64,000 nt of DNA from Aliirhizobium wenxiniae. GTDB taxonomy: Bacteria; Pseudomonadota; Alphaproteobacteria; Rhizobiales; Rhizobiaceae. A program made the translations under genes and the position numbers. Below, in pieces: positions 35,827-43,817 of this stretch. The notes beneath the pieces are model-generated. The model worked only from the letters and a program-made list of their open reading frames with translations. It did no database searches and was not told where the DNA came from. The stretch is taken from NCBI RefSeq assembly GCF_019511445.1, contig NZ_JAEUAN010000005.1, positions 186,001 through 250,000 of the forward strand, in the 5' to 3' direction. The stretch's first letter is position 1, and the number at the start of each line of letters is the position of its first letter.

Positions 35827-36540
35827 TCAGGCGCCCATACCACCGTCGATCGTGTGCATCGCACCGGTGATGAAGCCCGCCTCGGGGCCGGCGAGATAGG
35901 CGGCGAACCCTGCGATCTCTTCCGGACGGCCGTGACGCTTCAGTGCCATGAAACCGTGCATCGTATCCTTCATCGGGCCATCGGCCGGGTTCATGTCGGT
36001 ATCGATCGGGCCGGGCTGGATCACGTTGACGGTGATGTTGCGCGGACCAAAATCGCGGGCAAGGCCACGCGCCATGCCCTGCACAGCCGATTTCGTCAGC
36101 GCATAGGCAGCCCCGCCGGCAAACGGCATCCGGTCGCCATTCACAGAACCGATGATGACGATGCGGCCACCCTCCGGCATCAGGCGGGCAGCTTCCACCG
36201 AAGCGTGGTAGGGTGCGCGCACATTGATGTCGATCATCCGGTCGACGGCGTCGGGATCGGTTTCGAGCGGATCGCCGAGCACCAGCGTTCCGGCATTGAC
36301 GACGAGAACATCGATCGGCCCTGCAGCCTTGACCGTTGCGATCGTCTGGCCGCGATCACCTGCATCGGATTTCACCGCTTCTGCACCGGTCGCAGCTGTA
36401 AGGGCGTCGGCTGCATCCTTTGATCCGGCATAGGTGAATGTCACATCGGCGCCGTCATTTGCGAAGCGGCGGACGATTGCGGCGCCGATGCCGCGGCTGC
36501 CGCCGAGAACCAGTACCTTCTTTCCATGGAAGTCTGTCAT
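35827..36540 (-). CDS. SDR oxidoreductase, BdcA-like
   Basis: A 237-residue short-chain dehydrogenase. The cofactor motif is KVLVLGGSRGIGAAIVRRFA, the NAG motif is in DVLVVNAGTLVLGDPL, the Ser in RIVIIGSVNGDR and the catalytic YxxxK in GGAAYALTKSAVQGMARGLA. FITGAMHTIDGGMGA is the family C-terminus. The size, sequence pattern and divergent TetR neighbour resemble BdcA/BdcR of E. coli, where BdcA affects biofilm dispersal and c-di-GMP. The GGAG box is seven bases before ATG 36540; a second ATG two codons upstream overlaps that box. Whether this protein binds c-di-GMP is not visible. Confidence 0.88.
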   Translation of the reverse strand: MTDFHGKKVLVLGGSRGIGAAIVRRFANDGADVTFTYAGSKDAADALTAATGAEAVKSDAGDRGQTIATVKAAGPIDVLVVNAGTLVLGDPLETDPDAVDRMIDINVRAPYHASVEAARLMPEGGRIVIIGSVNGDRMPFAGGAAYALTKSAVQGMARGLARDFGPRNITVNVIQPGPIDTDMNPADGPMKDTMHGFMALKRHGRPEEIAGFAAYLAGPEAGFITGAMHTIDGGMGA

Positions 36541-36572
36541 TGTCATTCTCCCTGTATCAGGCTTGAGATTTA

Positions 36573-36590
36573 ATGTAGTGGGCATTACAT
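36573..36590. promoter_or_regulatory. Palindromic operator between the SDR and TetR genes
   Basis: ATGTAGTGGGCATTACAT is an 18-base palindrome with seven of nine half-site positions matching (ATGTA.TG / CA.TACAT). It lies between the divergent SDR (ATG 36540) and TetR (GTG 36625) starts, the usual place for a TetR-type repressor to control both. Confidence 0.65.
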
Positions 36591-36624
36591 AAATCTGCGA
36601 ATGGACGGCGTCAAGGATTTTGTA

Positions 36625-37236
36625 GTGAGTGATACAGAAATAAATACGCAAGCAACGGCGAGGCGCGGAAGGCCCCGTGCATTCGATCGTGAACAGGCGC
36701 TGGCCAAGGCTCAGGCCTTGTTTCATGCAAAGGGCTACGATGCGCTGAGCGTCGCCGACCTGACGCAGGCGCTCGGCATCAATCCTCCAAGCTTTTACGC
36801 TGCTTTCGGCAGCAAGCTTGAGCTCTATGATGAAGCATTGCGGCGCTACGAAAAGACCGAGGGGCTGGACGTCGATACGGCACTTGCGCCGGGCACACCG
36901 CTTTCCGACGGTGTGGCAAAACTCCTGCGCTACGCGGCTGATGCCTATGCCAGCGGCGGCGCCTGCGGCTGCATGGTGATCGAGGCGGCGAGGGGCTCGG
37001 CGGATGCAGCGGCTGGCGAAAAGGCGCGCGAACGCATGGAGGCAAGCCAGTCCTATATCCATCAGAAGATTTCCAGCCTCGATGCCGGTAATGCGGATCT
37101 TGCCTCCGACTATGTGATGATGTCTCTTGCAGGTCTCTCTGCCAGCGCCCGCAACGGCATGCCGACAGCACGCTTGCGTGTCATGGCCGCGATAGCTGCG
37201 GAAGGGCTTTCGGGCTATCTGGAGAATGCTGCCTGA
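36625..37236 (+). CDS. TetR/AcrR family regulator
   Basis: A 203-residue repressor. The N-terminal helix-turn-helix is RGRPRAFDREQALAKAQALF, then YDALSVADLTQALGINPPSF and YAAFGSKLELYDEALRRYEK. The C-terminal ligand domain (TetR_C, with GGACGCMVIEAARGSADAAA) has two Cys in GACGCM. I selected the GTG at 36625 because AAGGA lies seven bases upstream and the protein then starts just before the DNA-binding domain; the ATG at 36601 would overlap the promoter. It is divergent from the BdcA-like gene and probably represses it and itself through the palindrome at 36573-36590. Confidence 0.9.
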   Translation: MSDTEINTQATARRGRPRAFDREQALAKAQALFHAKGYDALSVADLTQALGINPPSFYAAFGSKLELYDEALRRYEKTEGLDVDTALAPGTPLSDGVAKLLRYAADAYASGGACGCMVIEAARGSADAAAGEKARERMEASQSYIHQKISSLDAGNADLASDYVMMSLAGLSASARNGMPTARLRVMAAIAAEGLSGYLENAA

Positions 37237-37272
37237 CCGGTGGAATCGCAGAAGCAAAAGCAAGGAGTGACG

Positions 37273-37617
37273 ATGCAGGCCTGGATGACATTCGATCTCG
37301 CAACGATAGAGCCGGAGGAGGGTGCCCCGGCATCCGATCGGGTCATCGAGGGAACTCCGCATTTCCGCACCTGGAATATCGAGGAGGCCGAAGGCGGCAT
37401 CTACGCGGGCGTCTGGGAGGCAACGCCGGGAACGTGGAGGATCGTCTATGAGGAGTGGGAATATTTCCACATCCTTTCCGGCCATTCCATCGTGACGGAG
37501 GAGGGAGGCAAGCCGATCCACCTGCGCGCCGGAGACCGTATGGTGCTCAGACCCGGCTTCAAGGGAACCTGGCAAGTCGTTGAAACGACTCGCAAGGATT
37601 ACGTCATCCGGCTTTAG
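37273..37617 (+). CDS. Cupin domain-containing protein
   Basis: A 114-residue cupin of the (S)-ureidoglycine aminohydrolase-like type (DUF861/Cupin_3). The body includes GIYAGVWEATPGTWRIVYEE, YFHILSGHSIVTEEGGKPIH and LRAGDRMVLRPGFKGTWQVV, ending with a strand TTRKDYVIRL. The motif WEYFHILSG keeps one His and a Glu of the metal site. AAGGAG lies six bases before ATG. It follows the TetR gene by about 35 bases on the same strand and may be co-transcribed. The substrate is unknown. Confidence 0.87.
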   Translation: MQAWMTFDLATIEPEEGAPASDRVIEGTPHFRTWNIEEAEGGIYAGVWEATPGTWRIVYEEWEYFHILSGHSIVTEEGGKPIHLRAGDRMVLRPGFKGTWQVVETTRKDYVIRL

Positions 37618-37721
37618 AATTATCGAGGCTCGGCGCGAATTGGGGAAAGCCTGAGCGGAGGCTTTCGCCCCGATATCGATCGCGATAGACATCCGTGATC
37701 GAAAGCAATCCGGACATCGCA

Positions 37722-37961
37722 ATGCGTATTTTGAGACTTCTCCTGACCGTCGTGATCGCCATCTCGGTGGTCGTCGGCTTCCGCTGGTACCGTTACGTCG
37801 GCAATACCGACAGCCCCTATGACGAGGTCGGCATCGAGATCAACAGCCGCCTTCCGACACCTTTGCGCAAATGGGGCTGCGACAAGCTGCATGCCACATT
37901 CGGCAATGTCCTGCCGCCTTATGGCTGCCAGTCCGGTGCCGATGGGCGCAGCTGGCTGTAA
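37722..37961 (+). CDS. Small membrane-anchored protein of unknown function
   Basis: A 79-residue protein with one N-terminal membrane helix, MRILRLLLTVVIAISVVVGF. The periplasmic part reads RWYRYVGNTDSPYDEVGIEI and NSRLPTPLRKWGCDKLHATF, with Cys in KWGCDKLH and YGCQSG. A GTG nine codons upstream is also open. Neither start has a strong ribosome-binding site. The two Cys might form a disulfide. Similar short proteins occur in other Rhizobium genomes, but no family name is known to me. Confidence 0.65.
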   Translation: MRILRLLLTVVIAISVVVGFRWYRYVGNTDSPYDEVGIEINSRLPTPLRKWGCDKLHATFGNVLPPYGCQSGADGRSWL

Positions 37962-37985
37962 GCCCTTGAGGCTTTGGGCGGCAGT

Positions 37986-38459
37986 TTAGTCGCCCTTCTC
38001 GCCCGCCGCCTCATATGCTTTGGCAAAATCCTCCGAAGCGATGAAGGCAAGCGTTCGGCGAAGCTCCTCCGATTTTTCCGCACCCAGCACGGCGTCGAAG
38101 CGCCTTTGGGCCTCCTGCCAGTTCGCCACCATCTCAGCCTGCCTTTTGCGACCACCTGGCGTCAGTCGCACCCGCTTGGCGCGACGATCCTTCTCGTCCG
38201 GCACCAGTTCCACCAGATCATCCCGGATCAGCGGCTTCAGCGTATGGCCAAGCGCCGACAGGTCCATGACCATTGCCTTGGCCAGCTCCTTCTGGGTTGG
38301 CTCATTCAAATAGCCGATCTGGGTGATCAGCGAGAACTGCGTGCCGCGCAGATCGCTCAGCCCCATCGCATCGTCATAGAGTTGCCCTAGCTGGCGCGAT
38401 GCCCGGCGGACGGAACTGCTGCTGCAATGCGCCCAGATACTGTCTTCCTGCTTTTCCAT
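37986..38459 (-). CDS. MarR family transcriptional regulator
   Basis: A 157-residue winged-helix repressor. The dimerisation helix is SVRRASRQLGQLYDDAMGLS, the recognition part TQKELAKAMVMDLSALGHTL, then KPLIRDDLVELVPDEKDRRA with the wing (DEKDRRAKRVRLTPGGRKR), a MarR hallmark. The C-terminal helix AEKSEELRRTLAFIASEDFA closes the dimer. It is divergent from the SDR gene at 38625; the palindrome at 38545-38556 between them is a good operator candidate. No sensor Cys of the OhrR type is obvious at the expected position. Confidence 0.92.
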   Translation of the reverse strand: MEKQEDSIWAHCSSSSVRRASRQLGQLYDDAMGLSDLRGTQFSLITQIGYLNEPTQKELAKAMVMDLSALGHTLKPLIRDDLVELVPDEKDRRAKRVRLTPGGRKRQAEMVANWQEAQRRFDAVLGAEKSEELRRTLAFIASEDFAKAYEAAGEKGD

Positions 38460-38544
38460 GTTCCGATCATTTCCGACCTTGCCGGTTCAGGCAACGCTTG
38501 AGGTGTCCCGTTCCGGCAGTCGCTCCACAAAATTTCAGCTGCCC

Positions 38545-38556
38545 ACTTGCACAAGT
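38545..38556. promoter_or_regulatory. MarR-type palindromic operator
   Basis: ACTTGCACAAGT is a perfect 12-base palindrome with the ACTTG / CAAGT half-sites common for MarR proteins. It lies between the divergent marR-like gene and the SDR gene. Confidence 0.6.
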
Positions 38557-38624
38557 AAATCCTCGCTCAAATATAGTGGCATATACCAGTAAATTCCAGT
38601 CGCCATCGAAACAGGAGAATTGCC

Positions 38625-39422
38625 ATGACCTCGAAGCTTGGAACTGCACTCGTAACCGGAGCTTCTTCCGGCATCGGCGCCACCTATGCCGATCGGCTTG
38701 CCCGCCGAGGCTACGACCTCATCCTTGTCGCACGTGACGCCGGTCGCCTCGGCGAACTGGCCGACAAGCTGTCTACCGCCCACGGTATCAAGGCGGACGT
38801 GCTGCGTGCCGATCTCAGCGATCGCACCGACGTCCTCAAGGTCGAAGACAAGCTCAATCAGGACGATACGATCACGCTTTTCGTCAACAATGCCGGTATC
38901 GGGCCGTCCGGTCCGCTTCTGGCCACCGATCCCGATTATCTCGACCGCATCGTCGACATCAATGTTACCGCAGCCAACCGGCTGGCGGTTACGGCCGCGC
39001 GGGTGTTTTCCGGGCGCAAGAGGGGAGCGATCATCAACATAGCCTCCGCGGTGGCTATGGCCGCGCCTTTCTTCCATGGGACCTATGCTGCCAGCAAGGC
39101 CTTCCTGCTGGCGCTGACGGAATCGCTGGCAACCGATCTGAAGGATAGCGGCGTGCAGGTCCAGGCCGTTCTCCCGGGGTACACCCGCACAGAGATTTTC
39201 GATCGCGTCGGCGGTTCGATGGACGGGCTTGACCCGGAAACGGTGATGGAGGTCGGCGATCTCGTTGATGCTGCTTTGGCTGGCCTCGACCGGAAAGAGC
39301 TAGTGACGATGCCTTCCTTGGCAGACTACTCTCTCTACGAGGCTTTCCTGGACGCACGAAACGCTCTGCGCCCCAATCTTTCGTTGCGCAAACCGGCGAC
39401 CCGATACGGTGTGGGACGTTAA
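38625..39422 (+). CDS. SDR family NAD(P)-dependent oxidoreductase
   Basis: A 265-residue short-chain dehydrogenase. TALVTGASSGIGATYADRLA is the dinucleotide site, FVNNAGIGPSGPLLATDPDY the NAG motif, IINIASAVAMAAPFFHGTYA with catalytic Ser, and TYAASKAFLLALTESLATDL the YxxxK. The substrate loop VLPGYTRTEIFDRVGG and a basic C-terminal tail follow. CAGGAG precedes the ATG. It is divergent from the marR-like gene, which probably represses it. The compound reduced is unknown; the group resembles DltE/YqjQ-type SDRs. Confidence 0.9.
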   Translation: MTSKLGTALVTGASSGIGATYADRLARRGYDLILVARDAGRLGELADKLSTAHGIKADVLRADLSDRTDVLKVEDKLNQDDTITLFVNNAGIGPSGPLLATDPDYLDRIVDINVTAANRLAVTAARVFSGRKRGAIINIASAVAMAAPFFHGTYAASKAFLLALTESLATDLKDSGVQVQAVLPGYTRTEIFDRVGGSMDGLDPETVMEVGDLVDAALAGLDRKELVTMPSLADYSLYEAFLDARNALRPNLSLRKPATRYGVGR

Positions 39423-40117
39423 CGCAGGATATAGGCGAGAAGCGGTGCGGCAAGCACGTTGACAAGGCCGACCAGCACCATGACCAGTCCGGCGACCGAA
39501 CCCTCTTCGGCGCCGATCTGGTTGGCTTTTGCAACGCCCGCCCCATGTGCGCCCATGCCGAACAAGGCTCCACGTGCGAGTGAGGATTTGAGCGGCAGAA
39601 TGCGCAGCAGCTTTTCGCCGAGAGCCGCGCCCAGCACGCCGGTGATGACCACGAACAAGGCTGTCAGGTCCGGTACGCCGCCGACTTTTTCCGAGATCGC
39701 CATGGCGAATGGAGAGCTGACGGAACGGGGAAGCAGGCTGAGGCGAAGCGCGCCGTCAATGGAGAGCAGGCTTGCCAGGGCCCAGGCGGTCAGGATGGCA
39801 GTGCCGCTGCCGACCACGATGCCGAATGCAAGCACGGGCCAATAGCGCATGATCATCGCCCGCTGCTCGTAGATTGGGATTGCAAACGCGACGGTTACGG
39901 GGCCGAGAATGGCCATGAGCCAGCGGGTCGCACCGATATATTCGCTATAGGTCGTGTGCAGTGACAGCGCCAGTGCCGCGAGCAGGACCGGGGTCAACAC
40001 CAGTGGCGAGGACCAGATTGCCGGCCACCGGCGATAGGTTCGTTTGGAAAGAAGATAGATCGCGATCGTTGCCGCCGACCAGAAGACGGTGATCAGGATC
40101 GGCTCAAGAGGCGGCAT
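39419..40117 (-). CDS. LrgB family membrane protein
   Basis: Integral membrane partner of LrgA in holin/antiholin-like systems that affect autolysis and, in some bacteria, pyruvate or organic-acid transport. The 232 residues hold six or seven hydrophobic helices. Family marks are LLPRSVSSPFAMAISEKVGG and the conserved ALFGMGAHGAGVAKANQIGA followed by EEGSVAGLVMVLVGLVNVLA. Its start overlaps the end of the lrgA-like gene by 14 bases, so the pair is translationally coupled. Its stop overlaps that of the convergent SDR gene by four bases. Confidence 0.93.
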   Translation of the reverse strand: MPPLEPILITVFWSAATIAIYLLSKRTYRRWPAIWSSPLVLTPVLLAALALSLHTTYSEYIGATRWLMAILGPVTVAFAIPIYEQRAMIMRYWPVLAFGIVVGSGTAILTAWALASLLSIDGALRLSLLPRSVSSPFAMAISEKVGGVPDLTALFVVITGVLGAALGEKLLRILPLKSSLARGALFGMGAHGAGVAKANQIGAEEGSVAGLVMVLVGLVNVLAAPLLAYILR

Positions 40118-40541
40118 GTCTGCTCTCCAAGCGGAGCATCAGCCGATATCCCACATCGACGGCCAGTGCCGTCATGCACATGACCATCAGGGTTCCGGCC
40201 AGAATGACGGCGAGTACCTTCAGCCCGATGAGACCGAGGAATTCGGAATGCTCGAGCACGGCAAGAACAGCCGGCACGAAGAAAAGCAGCATATCGGCCA
40301 GAAGCAGATTGGCCCCGCGCCGCATGGTCGAAAGGCGGATCGTACCGGTTATGAGAAGATAGAGCAGGCCGAACAAGCCAAGCACGCTGCCGGGGATTGG
40401 TATTCCTGTGCCGCGCGAAACGGCCTCGCCGGCAAGCCATAGAAGCACGATCAGCGCCACCTGTGCGTAGCGGTTGCCATGAAGGCTCTTGTGCAGGAAA
40501 ATAGCGGTCTTGCGCTTGGTCACGGGAAGGATCCTGTTCAA
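40104..40541 (-). CDS. LrgA/CidA family membrane protein
   Basis: A 145-residue protein with four membrane helices, including YAQVALIVLLWLAGEAVSRG and GIPIPGSVLGLFGLLYLLIT (the PGSVLG motif is the LrgA/CidA hallmark) and NLLLADMLLFFVPAVLAVLE. It begins with a basic, cytosolic stretch, MNRILPVTKRKTAIFLHKSL. It is the first gene of a two-gene operon with the lrgB-like gene. No LytSR or CidR-type regulator gene is adjacent. Confidence 0.93.
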   Translation of the reverse strand: MNRILPVTKRKTAIFLHKSLHGNRYAQVALIVLLWLAGEAVSRGTGIPIPGSVLGLFGLLYLLITGTIRLSTMRRGANLLLADMLLFFVPAVLAVLEHSEFLGLIGLKVLAVILAGTLMVMCMTALAVDVGYRLMLRLESRHAAS

Positions 40542-40655
40542 CGATCCTCCCTCATCCGTACTATAAGGTACTGTTTCCGCTAAACAATCGAACAGATTGC
40601 ATAAGTGCCATGTGTTTTCGATGTGGCGTACTGTCGCTCGATGCCCGAATTTGCA

Positions 40656-41903
40656 TCACCAGACGAGATCGAGCCGCTCCAACCCATGGAAATGATAGAC
40701 GTCTTTGACTGTGGGTTTGGCCTTCAGCCTCAATTCGGGCAGGCGTCGAAACAGGATCGGCAGAACCGTGTTCAGTTCCAGCCGCGCCAGCGGCGCACCG
40801 ATGCAGAAATGGATGCCCGCTCCGAAGGAGAGGTTCTGCGCTTCCTTGCGCTCCGGCTTGAAGGTGAGGGGATCGGAAAACACCTTGGGATCGAGATTGG
40901 CGGCGGCAAGAATGAGGCTGGCCTTGTCGCCGCGCTTCAGCGTAACGCCGTCGACCTCCACGTCCTCCAGTGCCCAGCGCTGAAAGATATGGACGGGAGC
41001 ACAGATGCGCAGCGTCTCTTCCACCGTCCTCTCTGTGGCAGCTTCATCGCGAAAAAGCTGAGCAGGGGAGAGGCCGCTTTCGAGGATGACCCGGACCGAG
41101 TTGCCGATCTGATGAACGGTCGCCTCGTGGCCGGCATTGAGCAGCACGATCGTCGTCGATACCAGCTCATCGTCCGTGAGATGCTGGCCCTTATGCTCGG
41201 TGTGGATCATGTGGCTGAGCAGATCTTCGGCAGGTGTTCTGCGGCGCTCGGCAATCAGCGTCCTGACGTAATCGGCAAATTCCTTCGCCGCCAGATCGGC
41301 CGCATGCTCGTCTTCTTTTGAACGCTTGAACATATACATGCCGACATAGGCATGGCTCCATTTCAAAAGTTGCGGCCCCATCTCGTCGGGAATGCCGATC
41401 ATCCGCGCGATCATCGTCACCGGAATGATATCGGCGAAGGACGAGAGCAGCTCGGTCTTTCCATCGTTTTCGAAACCGTCGATCAGCTTCTCGGCAAGCG
41501 CAGTAATCTCAGGCCTGAGCCTGTCGATATGACGGGACACGAAGGCTCTGTTGATGAGCGTGCGAAGCCTTGTGTGTTCAGGCGGTTCTATCTCAAGCAG
41601 CGAGTGTCGCTCCGCAAGGTCGAAATTGGCAAGATGCGCCTGCGGTTCCGATAAGCCCAACTCCTCACGGCTTGCCACATGCAGGATCTGCCGCCCAAAA
41701 CGACGATCGCGCAAAAGCGCATTCACATGATCATAGGAGGTAAAGAACCACTGTTTCTGCTCCTCCCAGTAGAAGGTAGGACAGTACTGGTGGAGTGCAG
41801 CATAGACTCGGTTCGGATCGGCATAGAAAGCCGGGTTGCGCCCGTCAAGAGAGACATGCCTTGTGGCGGGATCGACGCGGAGGAAATCAGGAAGCGATGT
41901 CAT
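40656..41903 (-). CDS. Cytochrome P450
   Basis: A bacterial class I P450, 415 residues, soluble. The oxygen-activation helix is VLLNAGHEATVHQIGN, where the usual A-G-x-(D/E)-T reads AGHEAT. The ExxR pair is in TVEETLRICAPV and the heme-Cys loop is FGAGIHFCIGAPLARLE. The substrate-region EPPEHTRLRTLINRAFVSRH is also normal. It starts about 57 bases after the gamma-glutamyltransferase stop on the same strand. No ferredoxin or reductase gene is adjacent. An ATG 12 codons upstream is open too. The substrate is unknown. Confidence 0.94.
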   Translation of the reverse strand: MTSLPDFLRVDPATRHVSLDGRNPAFYADPNRVYAALHQYCPTFYWEEQKQWFFTSYDHVNALLRDRRFGRQILHVASREELGLSEPQAHLANFDLAERHSLLEIEPPEHTRLRTLINRAFVSRHIDRLRPEITALAEKLIDGFENDGKTELLSSFADIIPVTMIARMIGIPDEMGPQLLKWSHAYVGMYMFKRSKEDEHAADLAAKEFADYVRTLIAERRRTPAEDLLSHMIHTEHKGQHLTDDELVSTTIVLLNAGHEATVHQIGNSVRVILESGLSPAQLFRDEAATERTVEETLRICAPVHIFQRWALEDVEVDGVTLKRGDKASLILAAANLDPKVFSDPLTFKPERKEAQNLSFGAGIHFCIGAPLARLELNTVLPILFRRLPELRLKAKPTVKDVYHFHGLERLDLVW

Positions 41904-41959
41904 TCCCGATGCGTAGCGCAAAAATTCCACGCTGCGCAATCGGGATGACGTGCCGGGCG

Positions 41960-43714
41960 TTATTCTCCCAGCGCCACACCCTCGCGGCGCGGATCGGCGC
42001 TGCCGACAAGCCCGTTGCCGGTAATCTCGATTGCGTGAAGGCCGGATGTCATCTGACCCGGCTTGACCTCATAGCCGAGCGCCTTCAACGGCTCGGCAAA
42101 CTTTTCCGCCGTCGTGCCTGCCTCGATATCATAGGTGCCGAACCGGTTGATCAGATGCGGCTGGGCGACGATCTGTTCCACCGGCATGCCCCAGTCGATA
42201 TAGGCGATCAGTGCCTGAGCCACATAACCGATGATCTGGCTGCCGCCCGGTGAGCCGATCGCAAGCAGCGGCTTGCCGTCCTTCATCACGATCGTCGGCG
42301 CCATGGAAGAGCGCGGCCGCTTGCCGGGCTCGACGCGGTTGGCGACGGCGAACGCGCCGTCATGGGTCTTGAAGGAAAAATCGGTCAGCTCGTTGTTGAG
42401 CAGAAAGCCGTTTGTCATCAGCCGCGAACCGAAACCGTTTTCGATCGTCGTCGTCATCGACACCACGTTGCCTTGCTTGTCAACGATGACGAAATGGCTG
42501 GTGGACGGCAGTTCGATTGCGGCGTCTCGGCCGAGCAGCATGGCATGATCCCATTCGGGTTCGCCCGCCTTCACCGCGTCCTTGGCCAGTGCCTTGTCGC
42601 CATCGAGAAGTTTCGCCCGTTCGCCGAGATAAGCCTTGTCGAGCAGCCCCTTGATCGGCAGCGGTTGGAAATCCGTGTCGGCGACATAGCGTTCACGGTC
42701 TGCAAAGGCCAGGCGCTGTGCATCTCCGATGATCCGCCAGCTTTCTACATTTTCAGGCCCGAGCGCCTTGAGGTCGAAATTCTCTGTCATGCCCAGCATC
42801 TGGCTGATGGCAATCCCGCCCGAGGAAGGTGGTCCCATGCCGCAGATGTCGAGCGCTCGATAGGCGAAGCAGACGGGCTCCCGTTCCTTGATATGATAGG
42901 TGGCGAGGTCGACGGGTGAGAGGACACCCGGATTGTCGCGTGCGCCGCGCACCGTCTTGACCATATCCTCCGCGATCGGGCCGCGATAAAAGGCGTCAGC
43001 TCCCCCTGTGGCAATTGCCTCGACCGTTTCGGCATAGTCCGGGTTTTTCAAGATGTGCCCGGCCTTCAGCGGCGCGCCGGACTGATCGAAGAAATAGGTT
43101 CGGACACCTTCATAGCGTTTCAGTCCGTCGCCTTCCGCGGCGATCAGCGAGGCCAGGCGAGGGGAGACTGCAAACCCTTCACGGGCAAGCTTGGCCGCCG
43201 GTTTCCACAGGATCGGCCAGTTTTCTCGGCCGTAACGCTTCTGAACATCTTCCAACAGCCGAACAGTACCGGGCGTGCCGACTGAACGGCCGCCGACCAC
43301 GGCATCCATGAATTTGAGCGGCTGGCCGGCATCGTCGAGGAAAAGCTTGGGCGTCGCATCCATCGGCGCTGTTTCGCGCCCGTCGAATGTCGTCAGTCGT
43401 TTCGCGTCAGCGTCGTAATAGACCAGGAACGCACCGCCGCCGAGACCGGAGCTCTGCGGTTCGACGAGGCCGAGTACGGCCTGCACCGCCACCATGGCGT
43501 CTATCGCATTGCCGCCGGCAGCAAGGATGTCACGCCCGGCTTGCGCCGCAAGCGGATTGGCCGCCGCGACCATGAAATCTCGCGCTTCCACGCGGCTGGC
43601 GCTGGCCGTGCCGGTGGCGCGTTCGGGTGCGATCGTGTCGGACGCCTGCTGCGCAGATGCGGACGAAATCGAGAGAAGGCTGATGACAACAGCCCCGTAA
43701 AGTGTCTTCGCCAT
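41960..43714 (-). CDS. ggt: Gamma-glutamyltransferase
   Basis: Secreted Ntn-hydrolase that cleaves gamma-glutamyl bonds of glutathione, acting in the periplasm. It has a signal peptide (KTLYGAVVISLLSISSASAQ), a large subunit starting NPLAAQAGRDILAAGGNAID, and an autocleavage point before Thr in LPSTSHFVIVDKQGNVVSMT, the nucleophile. SSMAPTIVMKDGKPLLAIGS and GSPGGSQIIGYVAQALIAYI are the substrate-binding blocks of the small subunit. The 584-residue size fits. The start is preceded by GAGGGTGGGAC. It probably forms a transcription unit with the P450 gene, an unusual pairing. Confidence 0.95.
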   Translation of the reverse strand: MAKTLYGAVVISLLSISSASAQQASDTIAPERATGTASASRVEARDFMVAAANPLAAQAGRDILAAGGNAIDAMVAVQAVLGLVEPQSSGLGGGAFLVYYDADAKRLTTFDGRETAPMDATPKLFLDDAGQPLKFMDAVVGGRSVGTPGTVRLLEDVQKRYGRENWPILWKPAAKLAREGFAVSPRLASLIAAEGDGLKRYEGVRTYFFDQSGAPLKAGHILKNPDYAETVEAIATGGADAFYRGPIAEDMVKTVRGARDNPGVLSPVDLATYHIKEREPVCFAYRALDICGMGPPSSGGIAISQMLGMTENFDLKALGPENVESWRIIGDAQRLAFADRERYVADTDFQPLPIKGLLDKAYLGERAKLLDGDKALAKDAVKAGEPEWDHAMLLGRDAAIELPSTSHFVIVDKQGNVVSMTTTIENGFGSRLMTNGFLLNNELTDFSFKTHDGAFAVANRVEPGKRPRSSMAPTIVMKDGKPLLAIGSPGGSQIIGYVAQALIAYIDWGMPVEQIVAQPHLINRFGTYDIEAGTTAEKFAEPLKALGYEVKPGQMTSGLHAIEITGNGLVGSADPRREGVALGE

Positions 43715-43817
43715 GTCCCACCCTCTTCGTTTCGTTTCGAAGGGAATTGGGTGGGCCGGGCCGCGAAGGCAAGGGGCAGGCTGAAAAACGTAATGAGCCT
43801 AGCTCATCGCATGACGC

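Noticed and set aside
35827..37722. A 631-codon open frame on the minus strand running through the SDR gene and on through the TetR and cupin genes
   Set aside because: Only the first part (to 36540) has SDR similarity. The rest is antisense to the TetR and cupin genes and carries no domain.
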